This document shows positions 27,359-35,795 of a DNA stretch of 53,783 nt, piece after piece. Source of the DNA: Bifidobacterium panos (GTDB lineage Bacteria; Actinomycetota; Actinomycetes; Actinomycetales; Bifidobacteriaceae); the NCBI RefSeq assembly GCF_012932445.1, contig NZ_JAAIIJ010000006.1, positions 1-53,783 on the forward strand, read 5' to 3'. The notes under the pieces were generated by a model. It saw nothing but the letters and a program-made list of their open reading frames with translations, was not told where the DNA came from and ran no database searches. Every line of letters begins with the position of its first letter. Position 1 is the stretch's first letter. The position numbers and the translations under genes are program-made.

Positions 27359-28612
27359 GTGGAGTATGCGCGCAAGGAATATCTTGAAAAACTTATCGCC
27401 GGCATGGGGTCGGATCAGGTCAAGATCATCACCGGTATTCGCAGGTGCGGCAAGTCATACCTGCTCAACACCATTTTCAAGCGGTATCTTCTTGATTCAG
27501 GCATTCCGCGCGAACGTATTATCGAGATGGACTTTGACGGCTACCGCAGTAAGGAATACCGCGATCCGAAAGTTTTCCTCGACTTCATCGACAAAGCGAT
27601 CACGGATAGCGACAGATATTACATATTGCTCGATGAAGTGCAATTGTTGGGCAGTTTTACTGAAGTCCTCAACGAGCTTATCCACATGGGCAATGTGGAT
27701 GTGTACGCGACGGGCAGTAATGCTCGCTTGCTCTCGAAGGACATCGTGACCGAGTTCAGGGGGCGCGGTGACGAAATCGCCATGCGCCCGCTGAGTTTTT
27801 CCGAATTTATGGAAGGATATGAGGGCGATAAGCGTGACGGGTATACGGAATATGCCATGTATGGAGGCTTGCCGGCCGTCGCCATGCGCAAGGACATGAA
27901 ACGAAAAACCGATTATCTTTCCAATGTGTTCAACGAGACCTACATTGCCGATATCATCGAACGCAACGGCGTCCAGTACTCAAGCGATCTCGAACAGCTC
28001 GTCAACGTATTGTGCTCGAACATCAGCGGACTGACCAATCCGACGAAAATCGCCAACACTTTCAAAAGCAGCGCACATTGCACGATTTCCCGTCAGACCG
28101 TCGAGAAATACCTGAGTTATCTTGAAGACTCGTTTCTCTTCGAAAAGGCCGTGCGCTATGACGTCAAGGGACGCAGGTACATCGGCGCGGATGCGAAATA
28201 TTATGCCATCGACACCGGGTTGCGCAACGCCCGCATGAACTTCCGCCAATTCGAGGAGACCCATCTTCTCGAAAACATCATCTACAACGAGTTGCGTGGC
28301 CGCGGTTACGGGGTCGATGTGGGAGTCGTGCCCGCTCAGCGCAAGGACGCCGACGGAAAGTGGCGGCGCGCGACGTATGAGATTGACTTCGTGTGCAACA
28401 GCGGCAGCGAACGATGCTACATTCAGTCGGCACTCGCCTTGCCTGACCGCGAGAAACTGCAGCAGGAACAGACGTCGCTGATGAAGGTTGACGATTCATT
28501 CAGGAAAGTAATCATCACCAAGGAGGGGTTTGAGCCGCATTACAACGAAAATGGCATCCTGATGATGAATGTGTACGATTTCCTGCTCGATAGGAATGCA
28601 CTGAAGCTCTAA
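27359..28612 (+). CDS. AAA ATPase-DUF4143 protein 1
   Basis: A 417-residue member of the large AAA_14-DUF4143 family of unknown function. Walker A GIRRCGKS (26-33), Walker B ILLDEVQ (89-95) and the sensor-like ATGSNARLL are intact. A winged-helix segment (about 225-270, ISRQTVEKYLSYLEDSFLF) follows. DUF4143 at the C-terminus belongs to the PD-(D/E)XK nuclease clan; here the core reads YEIDFV then CYIQSA (Asp343, Gln356), so the usual E-x-K is replaced by a Gln form. The start is GTG after AAGGAG. Two 34-bp palindromes flank its -10. It converges on gene 2 at 28684. Confidence 0.88.
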   Translation: MEYARKEYLEKLIAGMGSDQVKIITGIRRCGKSYLLNTIFKRYLLDSGIPRERIIEMDFDGYRSKEYRDPKVFLDFIDKAITDSDRYYILLDEVQLLGSFTEVLNELIHMGNVDVYATGSNARLLSKDIVTEFRGRGDEIAMRPLSFSEFMEGYEGDKRDGYTEYAMYGGLPAVAMRKDMKRKTDYLSNVFNETYIADIIERNGVQYSSDLEQLVNVLCSNISGLTNPTKIANTFKSSAHCTISRQTVEKYLSYLEDSFLFEKAVRYDVKGRRYIGADAKYYAIDTGLRNARMNFRQFEETHLLENIIYNELRGRGYGVDVGVVPAQRKDADGKWRRATYEIDFVCNSGSERCYIQSALALPDREKLQQEQTSLMKVDDSFRKVIITKEGFEPHYNENGILMMNVYDFLLDRNALKL

Positions 28613-28683
28613 CGCTCAGATGGCGGGGCTTTTTTGGTCTTTATTGCTTTTGGGTTATGGCTTAGGGGGCGAGGTGCGGTAGA

Positions 28684-29916
28684 TCAGGCTTGGTTTGTCA
28701 GCCAATCGAGCAGATTGATGTGTTTGATGCCTTGGTAGTCACCCAAGCCCATGCGGTCGAGCGTGAGCAGCGTTTTGGGATGGTTGTCCTGCAATGCCTG
28801 CAGCGGCGCCAGCTCCCGTTCCAGGGTGGACGGGTCGAGCACGGTTTGCGCCACTTGGTAATAATGCGTGCGCTGCGAATCCGTGGCGACGAAATCAACC
28901 TCTTTCGTGCCCCACTTGCCGATGGATACGTTGGTGTATCGCCGCAACAGTTCCAGATACACCACATTCTCGATGCGATGGCCAAGATCTCCCTGCTGTT
29001 TGCCGAGCAGCCAGAAGCGCAAGCCCAAGTCGCCAAGATAGAGCTTCTCTTCAGTGGCGAGATAGCCTTTGCCTTGCAGGTCGTATCGTCCCGCGCGGAA
29101 GAGCAGATAGTTTCTGGTCATCGCGTCGACGTATCCGCTGACGGTGGTGGGCGAGATGCGCCGCCCGCTGGCGTTCATGGCGCCGGCGATTCGCTTGAGC
29201 GACACGCGATTGCCGATGTTGTCCGCCAGAAAACTGGCCGTGTCGTTGAACGCGCGCATATCCATGCGGGGGTTTCGCTGGGCGATGTCGGCCATCAGGA
29301 TGGTGTTGAACACGCCGCCAAGATAATCGGCGATATCCTGCTCGTTGTCGAGCATGGCCGCGTACGGCAGCCCGCCGTAGTTGAGATACGCGTCGAAGTC
29401 GCTTTCCATAGCCGCCGCGGTGGTGGGCGAATCTGCGGCGCGCACCGAACGATATTCCGCAAAAGAAAGGGGAAGCATTCGCAGCTCAACGTAACGACCC
29501 GTAAGCAATGTGGCGAGTTCGCTGGAAAGCAGATTCGCGTTGGATCCGGTGATATACAAATCCACATCGTCGCGCACATACAGACCGTCTATGGCACGCT
29601 CGAAATGCTCCACATGCTGTATTTCGTCGAGGAATACGTAATTCACCACGTGCGACTGCAGTCGTTTGACGATGTAGTCGTAGAGTTCCTGCGGCTCGGT
29701 GGGGTATTGGCGTTCCATGCTTTCGAAGTTGATGGAGAGGATGCGCTCGCTACCCACGCCTTCGCCCTGCAGTTGATTGCGGAATAGTTCGAGGATTGTG
29801 GATTTGCCGCAGCGCCTCAGGCCGGTGATCACTTTGATGACGTCTTTGTCGCGCCACCGCTCCAGCCATTGCGTGTAGTGCGGGCGCGGGGTGAGACGGT
29901 TCGTTCCTGCAATCAT
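28684..29916 (-). CDS. AAA ATPase-DUF4143 protein 2
   Basis: A 410-residue relative of gene 1 with the same plan. Walker A is GLRRCGKST (32-40), Walker B VFLDEIQH (94-101), and the sensor region ITGSNANLLSSEL. The winged helix is about 240-285 (ISPTTVSGYVDAMTRNYLLF). The nuclease-like core reads KEVDFVATD then YYQVAQT (Asp341, Gln354), again the Gln form. The ATG at 29916 follows GGGAGGT. Upstream, a perfect TATAAT lies between two CAGTTAACTG palindromes. It is convergent with gene 1 and clearly diverged from it, so this is not a recent duplication. Confidence 0.88.
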   Translation of the reverse strand: MIAGTNRLTPRPHYTQWLERWRDKDVIKVITGLRRCGKSTILELFRNQLQGEGVGSERILSINFESMERQYPTEPQELYDYIVKRLQSHVVNYVFLDEIQHVEHFERAIDGLYVRDDVDLYITGSNANLLSSELATLLTGRYVELRMLPLSFAEYRSVRAADSPTTAAAMESDFDAYLNYGGLPYAAMLDNEQDIADYLGGVFNTILMADIAQRNPRMDMRAFNDTASFLADNIGNRVSLKRIAGAMNASGRRISPTTVSGYVDAMTRNYLLFRAGRYDLQGKGYLATEEKLYLGDLGLRFWLLGKQQGDLGHRIENVVYLELLRRYTNVSIGKWGTKEVDFVATDSQRTHYYQVAQTVLDPSTLERELAPLQALQDNHPKTLLTLDRMGLGDYQGIKHINLLDWLTNQA

Positions 29917-29945
29917 GCGCCACCTCCCAAACCTCTAAAACCTAT

Positions 29946-30000
29946 CAGTTAACTGGACGATTTTCGTAATTATAGCAAAACCGTCCAGTTAACTGGACGG
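29946..30000 (-). promoter_or_regulatory. Paired palindromic operators around TATAAT, AAA-DUF4143 gene 2
   Basis: CCGTCCAGTTAACTGGACGG at 29981-30000 is a perfect 20-bp palindrome. A second site with the same core (CAGTTAACTGGACG, 29946-29959) lies nearer the gene. Between them, on the minus strand, is a perfect -10 TATAAT (29970-29975). The distal palindrome covers the -35 position and the proximal one the transcript start, a classical repressor arrangement. Confidence 0.85.
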
Positions 30001-30055
30001 TCTGTATGCGCGGCTTGATGTGACGGCGGTCGCATGGTCGCCCTGTTTTCTGCAC

Positions 30056-30089
30056 TTACATAAAACGTTGATATCAACACTTTTTGCAA
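30056..30089. promoter_or_regulatory. 34-bp palindrome, copy c
   Basis: Nearly identical to copy a: TTACATAAAAC, GTTGATATCAAC and TTTTTGCAA. It stands 140 bases upstream of gene 2 and 36 bases from the antiporter stop. Copies a and b are on the far side, so the three sites bracket the convergent pair of AAA-DUF4143 genes. Confidence 0.85.
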
Positions 30090-30124
30090 GTCAAAGTGAG
30101 CAGGGTGCTTAAGACTCCAACGGA

Positions 30125-32197
30125 CTAAATGCCGGAATCGGCGTCGACTTGCATCACATAGATGTTGCGGCGCAGGGCCTTGGCTTGGGCGCGGGTGATG
30201 TCGCCGGCCTGAAGCATGTCCTGCACCACACCGAGCTCGATGCCGTAGCTTTCCTTCTTGATCTCCATTGCCAGGTCAGCCGCTTCCGTACTCCTTTCCA
30301 CGTCCGGCCGCGCCTTCAGGGACGCTTCCGCGCGGCGGTAGTCGAGAATCAGCGCCGAACAGAACTCCGTATTGTAGGTGTCGCGGCTCATCTCCTCGCC
30401 CAGGCGCTGAATGACGTATTCGATGGCCTGAGCCTGCAGCGCGAGCGTGCGGGCCGTGATTTCGCTCTCGCTCACCAACGGCGTGGTGCGGCGGATGCGG
30501 TTGGCGGCGCGCTTGGCAAGGTTCATGCTTCGATGCTGCAAGCCGCGCAGACGACCGCGGATCTGCGAGACGGCATGCCCCGATTTGCGATTCGTCTCGA
30601 TGTGACGCAACGAGTTCATGACCTGATCGAGAATGCGTTCGCAAGCCTCCACGTTCAGTTCCTGCTCCGCTTTGGTGGGGGCCGGATTGGCCTTGATTGC
30701 GGCCAGCTTGTCGCGCACGAACTCCTTCTCCCAGTGCAGCGCCTGGATTTGCAACTGTTCGTAGCCCGCGGCATCGACCATGCCGGTGCGCATCTTCAGT
30801 CGGCCGATGCGCTTGGTATAGGAATCGATGACCATCAGCACCGCCCGCCGGTTCTGCGGCGTGATGCGGCCGGTGAGCTCCTCCACCGTGCGGCGCAGCA
30901 CTTCGATGGTGATTTCGCTCAATTCGGTGGAACCGTTCTTGTCGCGGTTCGGGGCGAGCAACGGCAAGGTGAAGTTGGCGAGCAGCAAGGTCAGCACAAT
31001 GACGCCCGAGGCGATGAAAATCAGCTCGTCGCGCATCGGGAAGGCATCGCCCGAAGCGATTATGTAAGGAATGGTGAGCATCAACGACAGCGTGATGGCA
31101 CCTTTGGGCCCGCCGAACGTCATCACCGCGGCCGAGCGCCACCGTTGCGCCGTCATTTTGCGGCGTTTGCCGGTTTTGATATCGGGCGCGATGCGCAACA
31201 TCAGCGAAACCCACAGGAACCGCAGCACAATCACCACGGCGGTCACCAGCACGATGATGCCCAACAGCAGCCCGTTGTTCACGTCCGGATCGGACCAACT
31301 GGCCGTCATTGCGCCGGGCAGCAACATGCCCAACAGAATGAACACCGCGCCGTTCAACGTGAACGACAGCACGCCCCACACACTGGACGACACGATATTG
31401 GTGCGCGCCACGTTCGGCCCCACGCCCGTATGGTCGAAACGCACCAGCAGCCCGGCGGTGACGACCGACAGAATGCCGGAAACATGCAACTCCTCCGCGC
31501 CCACATACAGCAGGAATGGCAAGAACAATTCCATCAGAATGCGCGTGGTGGTGTTCTCCCAGCCGAGCAAACGCACGGTCTCGAACACCCAGTTGATCGC
31601 CAGGCCCACAATCAGGCCGAACGCCGCCCCACCGAAGAACGAGATGATGAACTTGCCCGTGGCCTCCCCCACGGCGAACTTGCCGGTCACCGCCGCCGCG
31701 ATGGCGAACTGGAAGCCGACGATGCCGGAAGCGTCATTGAACAGCGACTCGCCTTTGAGCACACTGCGTTGACGCGCAGAGAGCGACGCCTCTTTGCCCA
31801 AGGAGCTGACGGCCACCGCGTCGGTGGGGCCGAGCGCCGCGCCCAACGCCAGCGCCGCCGCCAGTGGCATGGCCGGCCAGATGGTGCTCAAGGTGAAGCC
31901 CACGGCCACCATGGTGGCGATGGCCAGCCCGATGGCCAGCGACAGGCTGAGTTTCACCGATCTGAGCAGCTCGGTTTTATCGATGTCGTGCGCTTCCAAA
32001 TACAACAGCGGCGCGATGAACAGCACCATGAACACATCAGGATTAAGCTCGACCGCGGGGAAGAACGGCAGCCACGCGCCCGCCGCACCCAACGCGATCT
32101 GCACCAGCGGCGTCGACACTTTGGGAATAAAACGGCTGAGGAACGACGAGAGCACCACAGCGGCGACGATGCACAGAATCAGTTCGACAACGGCCAC
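30125..32197 (-). CDS. Na+/H+ antiporter, CPA1 (NhaP) family
   Basis: A 690-residue antiporter that exchanges sodium (or potassium) for protons. About twelve membrane segments occupy residues 1-430. The family ion-binding motifs are ALGAALGPTDAVAVSSLGKE and LKGESLFNDASGIV, with the conserved Asn-Asp pair in the latter. The remaining 260 residues are a cytoplasmic, helical, Arg-rich region that is long for the family and may be regulatory. The start is GTG at 32197 after AAGGAAAACC. The gene is divergent from tadA. Confidence 0.92.
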   Translation of the reverse strand: MAVVELILCIVAAVVLSSFLSRFIPKVSTPLVQIALGAAGAWLPFFPAVELNPDVFMVLFIAPLLYLEAHDIDKTELLRSVKLSLSLAIGLAIATMVAVGFTLSTIWPAMPLAAALALGAALGPTDAVAVSSLGKEASLSARQRSVLKGESLFNDASGIVGFQFAIAAAVTGKFAVGEATGKFIISFFGGAAFGLIVGLAINWVFETVRLLGWENTTTRILMELFLPFLLYVGAEELHVSGILSVVTAGLLVRFDHTGVGPNVARTNIVSSSVWGVLSFTLNGAVFILLGMLLPGAMTASWSDPDVNNGLLLGIIVLVTAVVIVLRFLWVSLMLRIAPDIKTGKRRKMTAQRWRSAAVMTFGGPKGAITLSLMLTIPYIIASGDAFPMRDELIFIASGVIVLTLLLANFTLPLLAPNRDKNGSTELSEITIEVLRRTVEELTGRITPQNRRAVLMVIDSYTKRIGRLKMRTGMVDAAGYEQLQIQALHWEKEFVRDKLAAIKANPAPTKAEQELNVEACERILDQVMNSLRHIETNRKSGHAVSQIRGRLRGLQHRSMNLAKRAANRIRRTTPLVSESEITARTLALQAQAIEYVIQRLGEEMSRDTYNTEFCSALILDYRRAEASLKARPDVERSTEAADLAMEIKKESYGIELGVVQDMLQAGDITRAQAKALRRNIYVMQVDADSGI

Positions 32198-32400
32198 GGT
32201 TTTCCTTACCTAGACGAAAAGGGGCTGTCTCTCCACAGTACAAAAAACCCGTCAGGAAAGCGTTACATTGCGTCCCACCTTTGCACAGTTTCCATGACGC
32301 GGTGTTTCCATGGCGCGGTTTTGGCTATTTTCCAACGTTTTTTGTTGCGTGGTTTTGGGGGAAACACCGCGCCATGGGATGTGTTGGGTTAGGGTTGGAG

Positions 32401-32925
32401 ATGATGAATGTTGATGAGGCGATGAGACGCGCCCTTGTGCTGGCGGACATGGCCGCCCGTGCCGGTGACGTGCCGGTGGGCGCGGTGGTGCTGGACGCCC
32501 GGGGTCGGCTGATTGGTGAGGGATATAACACCCGTGAAGCCGAAGGGGACCCGCTTGCGCACGCCGAAATCATCGCCATGCGCCAGGCCGCCGGTCAAGC
32601 CGGTGCGCGTGTCGGCGGCGGCGTCGCTTCGCTCGCCGCACAACGAAGCGAACGCGGCTGGAACCTGGCCGACTGCACGCTGGTCGTCACGCTGGAACCC
32701 TGCCCGATGTGCGCGGGAGCATGTGTCGCAACTCACATCGGCCGCATCGTCTTCGGCGCATGGGACCCCAAACTCGGCGCATGCGGCTCCGTGTGGGACA
32801 TCCCGCGCGACCCGCATATCGGCCACAGCCCCGAAGTGTTCGGCGGCATCAGGCAGGAGGAATGTGCCGCCGCGCTCGCCGACTTCTTCGCAGCCCGTCG
32901 TTTTGCAAACGAAAGCAATCGTTGA
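32401..32925 (+). CDS. tadA: tRNA-specific adenosine deaminase
   Basis: A 174-residue enzyme that converts A34 to inosine in tRNA-Arg. The zinc and catalytic motif is LAHAEIIAM (His-Ala-Glu), with the two cysteines in LEPCPMCAGAC. A loop of about 20 residues (GARVGGGVASLAAQRSERG) between them is longer than in E. coli TadA. The start is uncertain among ATG 32401 and 32404; a longer frame begins at 32281 but does not align with the family. The 3' end of the gene contains one of two GTTTTGCAAACGAAAGCAA repeats. Confidence 0.92.
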   Translation: MMNVDEAMRRALVLADMAARAGDVPVGAVVLDARGRLIGEGYNTREAEGDPLAHAEIIAMRQAAGQAGARVGGGVASLAAQRSERGWNLADCTLVVTLEPCPMCAGACVATHIGRIVFGAWDPKLGACGSVWDIPRDPHIGHSPEVFGGIRQEECAAALADFFAARRFANESNR

Positions 32926-32989
32926 TACTGCTTGAGTTTCCAGCGTTTGCGTAACCGAAATACGCCCGTTGTTTTGCAAACGAAAGCAA
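32899..32989. promoter_or_regulatory. Paired operator-like repeats upstream of the MFS sugar porter
   Basis: GTTTTGCAAACGAAAGCAA occurs twice, at 32900-32918 (inside the end of tadA) and 32971-32989. The form TTGC-N8-GCAA with a central ACGA resembles LacI-family operators. A -10 (TATACT, 33015-33020) follows, so both copies lie upstream of the promoter of the gene at 33146. No LacI-type regulator is in the window. Confidence 0.45.
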
Positions 32990-33145
32990 CCGTGACACCA
33001 AACGGATATTCCGCTATACTTAGTGCCGTGTTCGTTGTTGGCGTAACGCCAGCTATCCCTATAACAAAACGTTAAAGTCGAAAGACGCACTATCTTCGCG
33101 TGCTCCACTGAGGCAATAACAATGATGTTGAGGAAAGGATCGGGC

Positions 33146-34567
33146 ATGGCTGCTACGAACAACACCCCACTTGAGCAGGTTGAGAAAGATCTCGAACGTG
33201 GGTTTTCCACTCGGTTCCCGCTGAACAATGGCTTTATTTTCACATTCGGCGCTTTAGGCGGCATGCTGTTCGGCTTTGACACGGGCATCATTTCCGGCGT
33301 CTCGCCGCTGATCGAATCCCACTTCCAGCTCAACGTCGCGCAAACCGGCTTCATCACATCGTCGGTGCTGATCGGTTCATGCATTGGCGCGCTGTCCATT
33401 GGCGCGCTGTCGGATCGCTTTGGCCGCAAGAAACTGCTCATCATCTCGGCGTTCCTGTTCCTGCTGGGATCCGCACTGTGCGCTTCGGCCACCGGTTTCG
33501 TCATGATGGTGGTGGCCCGCATCATCCTTGGCCTGGCGGTCGGCGCCGCCTCCGCCCTGACTCCGGCCTATCTGGCCGAGCTCGCACTCAAGGAGCGTCG
33601 CGGTTCGTTGTCCACATTGTTCCAGCTCATGGTCACGCTCGGCATCCTCTTGGCCTACGCTTCGAACCTCGGCTTCCTGGGGCGCCATATCGCGGTTATC
33701 TCCGACTGGCGCTGGATGCTGGGATCCGCGCTGATTCCGGCCTTGCTGCTGCTCATTGGCGGCCTGATGCTGCCGGAATCCCCGCGCTATTTGGTGAGCA
33801 AAGGCGACGAACGCAATGCTTTCAAAGTGCTCACGCTGATTCGCAGCGATGTCGATCAAGCGCAGATTCAACTGGAACTCGACGATATCAAGGCGGTCGC
33901 CGCGCAAGACACCAAGGGCGGCATCAAAGAACTGTTCCGCATCGCGCGTCCGGCCCTGCTCGCGGCTGTGGGTCTGATGCTGTTCCAGCAGTTCGTCGGC
34001 ATCAATTCGGTGATTTATTTCCTGCCGCAAGTATTCATCAAAGGGTTCGGTTTCGGCGAACACGAGGCCATCTGGGTGTCCGTGGGCATCGGCGTGGTGA
34101 ATTTCCTCGCCACCATCATCGCTGTGTTGGTTATGGATAAATTCCCGCGCAAGGCGCTGCTGGTGTTCGGTTCCGTGGTGATGGCCGTCTCGCTCATCGT
34201 GCTGTCCGTGATGAATTTCGCCGGGAATGTAACCCTGCTTGCCATGCCCACGATGGTGCTGATTGGCGTTTATATTCTCGGATTCGCCCTTTCTTGGGGG
34301 CCGATCGCGTGGGTGCTGATCGGTGAGATTTTCCCGCTGTCCGTGCGCGGCATCGGCAGTTCGTTCGGTTCGGCGGCCAACTGGGTGGGCAACTTCGTCG
34401 TCTCTCAATTCTTTTTGGTGTTGCTTGCCGTCTTCCGCAACAACGTGGGCGGCCCATTCGCCATCTTCGCCGTATTCGCAGTGCTGTCGATTCCCTTCGT
34501 GATGCGTTTCGTGCCGGAAACCAAGGGCAAGTCTCTGGAGGAGATCGAGCAGTCGATGGTCTGCTGA
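33146..34567 (+). CDS. MFS sugar/proton symporter
   Basis: A 473-residue twelve-helix transporter of the sugar porter family (GlcP/XylE/GalP type). The family signatures are GALGGMLFGFDTGIISG, GALSDRFGRKK, PAYLAELALKERRGSL, LMLPESPRYLVSKG, LFQQFVGINSVIYF, and the C-terminal FVPETKGKSLEEIE. Glucose uptake is the likely role in a bifidobacterium, but the substrate is not determined by the motifs. I chose ATG 33146 after AAAGGAT; in-frame ATGs at 33122 and 33125 are possible. The leader is about 120 bases. The stop codon lies in a 10-bp tandem repeat. Confidence 0.9.
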   Translation: MAATNNTPLEQVEKDLERGFSTRFPLNNGFIFTFGALGGMLFGFDTGIISGVSPLIESHFQLNVAQTGFITSSVLIGSCIGALSIGALSDRFGRKKLLIISAFLFLLGSALCASATGFVMMVVARIILGLAVGAASALTPAYLAELALKERRGSLSTLFQLMVTLGILLAYASNLGFLGRHIAVISDWRWMLGSALIPALLLLIGGLMLPESPRYLVSKGDERNAFKVLTLIRSDVDQAQIQLELDDIKAVAAQDTKGGIKELFRIARPALLAAVGLMLFQQFVGINSVIYFLPQVFIKGFGFGEHEAIWVSVGIGVVNFLATIIAVLVMDKFPRKALLVFGSVVMAVSLIVLSVMNFAGNVTLLAMPTMVLIGVYILGFALSWGPIAWVLIGEIFPLSVRGIGSSFGSAANWVGNFVVSQFFLVLLAVFRNNVGGPFAIFAVFAVLSIPFVMRFVPETKGKSLEEIEQSMVC

Positions 34568-34597
34568 GGTCTGTTGAGGTCTGCTGAGGTCTGCTGA
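34558..34597 (+). repeat. 10-bp tandem repeat across the MFS stop codon
   Basis: Four copies of GGTCTGCTGA (the second reads GGTCTGTTGA). The gene ends in the first copy (TGC TGA), so changes in copy number would not alter the protein. Confidence 0.9.
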
Positions 34598-34630
34598 CGG
34601 GCGGGCGCGGTCGAATCTCTGCCGGGCGTT

Positions 34631-35500
34631 TCAGCGCTTCTTGCGCCACTTGGCGATAGCGCGGTCAACGCCCGGCGTGATTTTCAGCGCCGTCCACAGG
34701 CACCGCACCAGCAGCACGCACAGATACAAGGCAAACAGATTCGTCCCCATGCGCGGGCTGAGCGACTTGGCCAGCAGCGTGCCCAAAGGGGCGGTGATCG
34801 CCGCCAATACGCCGATGATCAGACCGTTCTTGAGATGCACCAGCTTGCGTTTCCAATTCGCTGTGGTCGCGGCGATGGAACTGGGGAACATGGCCAGCAG
34901 CGAGGTGCCGCGCGCGATCAGATCAGACGCGCCGAACAACAGCGAAAGTGCCGGCACGGCGATGGCGCCGCCGCCGATGCCCAGCAGTCCGGCCAATATG
35001 CCGATGAATACGCCAGTCACCACCAGCAACGCGCCCACCGTCACGCTCATATGAATCGCCGTATCGCGTGAAGGCGTGAACAGCAGTTGCGAGACGATCA
35101 CGAACACCAAAAACGCGGCGTACGCCCACCGCAACAGCAGCTCGGGCAGGCGCGAGAGCAGCCAACTGCCGATTTGCGATCCGGCGATCATGCCGCACGC
35201 GAGCAGCAGCGCCGCAACCCAATCCACATTGCCGCTGTGCGCATACGAAATCACGCCGGAAATCGAGGTGATAACGATGGCACATAGCGAAGTCGCCGCC
35301 GCATGACGCTGCGACAAGCCGATCCACACCAGCGCGGGGACGATCACCGTGCCGCCGCCGATGCCGAACAGCCCGGACAGTATGCCGGACAGCAGCCCGA
35401 CCACGACCATGACGATCACGCCGTGATCTGCGTTGCCGTGGTCTGCGTTGCCGTGAGTTGCGGATGTCTCTTGTGCGGATGTCTCTTGGCTCTCACCCAT
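34631..35500 (-). CDS. TSUP (TauE/SafE) family membrane exporter
   Basis: A 289-residue protein with about eight membrane segments in two homologous halves, each opening with the family signature: GLLSGILSGLFGIGGGTVIVP and GILAGLLGIGGGAIAVP. TSUP proteins move sulfite or organosulfonates; the substrate is unknown. The N-terminus before the first helix contains HGNADHGNADHG, a short repeat rich in His and Asp that could bind metal and is coded by 15-bp DNA repeats. ATG 35500 follows AAGGGGAAACG. It is divergent from the alpha-galactosidase gene and convergent with the MFS gene. Confidence 0.88.
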   Translation of the reverse strand: MGESQETSAQETSATHGNADHGNADHGVIVMVVVGLLSGILSGLFGIGGGTVIVPALVWIGLSQRHAAATSLCAIVITSISGVISYAHSGNVDWVAALLLACGMIAGSQIGSWLLSRLPELLLRWAYAAFLVFVIVSQLLFTPSRDTAIHMSVTVGALLVVTGVFIGILAGLLGIGGGAIAVPALSLLFGASDLIARGTSLLAMFPSSIAATTANWKRKLVHLKNGLIIGVLAAITAPLGTLLAKSLSPRMGTNLFALYLCVLLVRCLWTALKITPGVDRAIAKWRKKR

Positions 35501-35648
35501 CGTTTCCCCTTAATGCATATATTGCATATGCTTTGTCAGCTGTTGTGTCGGCTGCATTGTGTCGGCTATCGTGTCGGCACGTTCGTGATATGCCGCGTGC
35601 CGACAGCACGCCACTTGCACACCGCTCGCACGCGTCCCACTCTATCGC

Positions 35649-35669
35649 GAAAATATCAGCAATATTTTC
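35649..35669. promoter_or_regulatory. Palindrome upstream of alpha-galactosidase
   Basis: GAAAATAT and ATATTTTC are inverted around CAGCA, 127 bases before the start at 35796. An AAATA-N5-TATTT site also occurs in the ROK-binding protein gap (39341-39355), so both may be read by the ROK repressor at 38084. This is inference from two sites. Confidence 0.45.
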
Positions 35670-35795
35670 TCGTGTTCGCTGTGCAATCGCCTTGTTTACT
35701 TGCAGTGAGTCCCGACACTCCGTAAGACTGCCAAGAAAACCGTCTGTCCTTAGCATCGGCAGTGACACCGCATCCGATCGTGAAAGGGAAATATC

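Noticed and set aside
27238..30089. Classical IS element with inverted terminal repeats
   Set aside because: The outer 34-bp sites are palindromes in direct orientation, there is no transposase with a DDE, HUH or serine/tyrosine recombinase motif, and no target duplication is visible.
35649..35669. Intrinsic terminator of the TSUP exporter region
   Set aside because: The AT-only stem is far too weak and lies upstream of both divergent genes; an operator is more likely.
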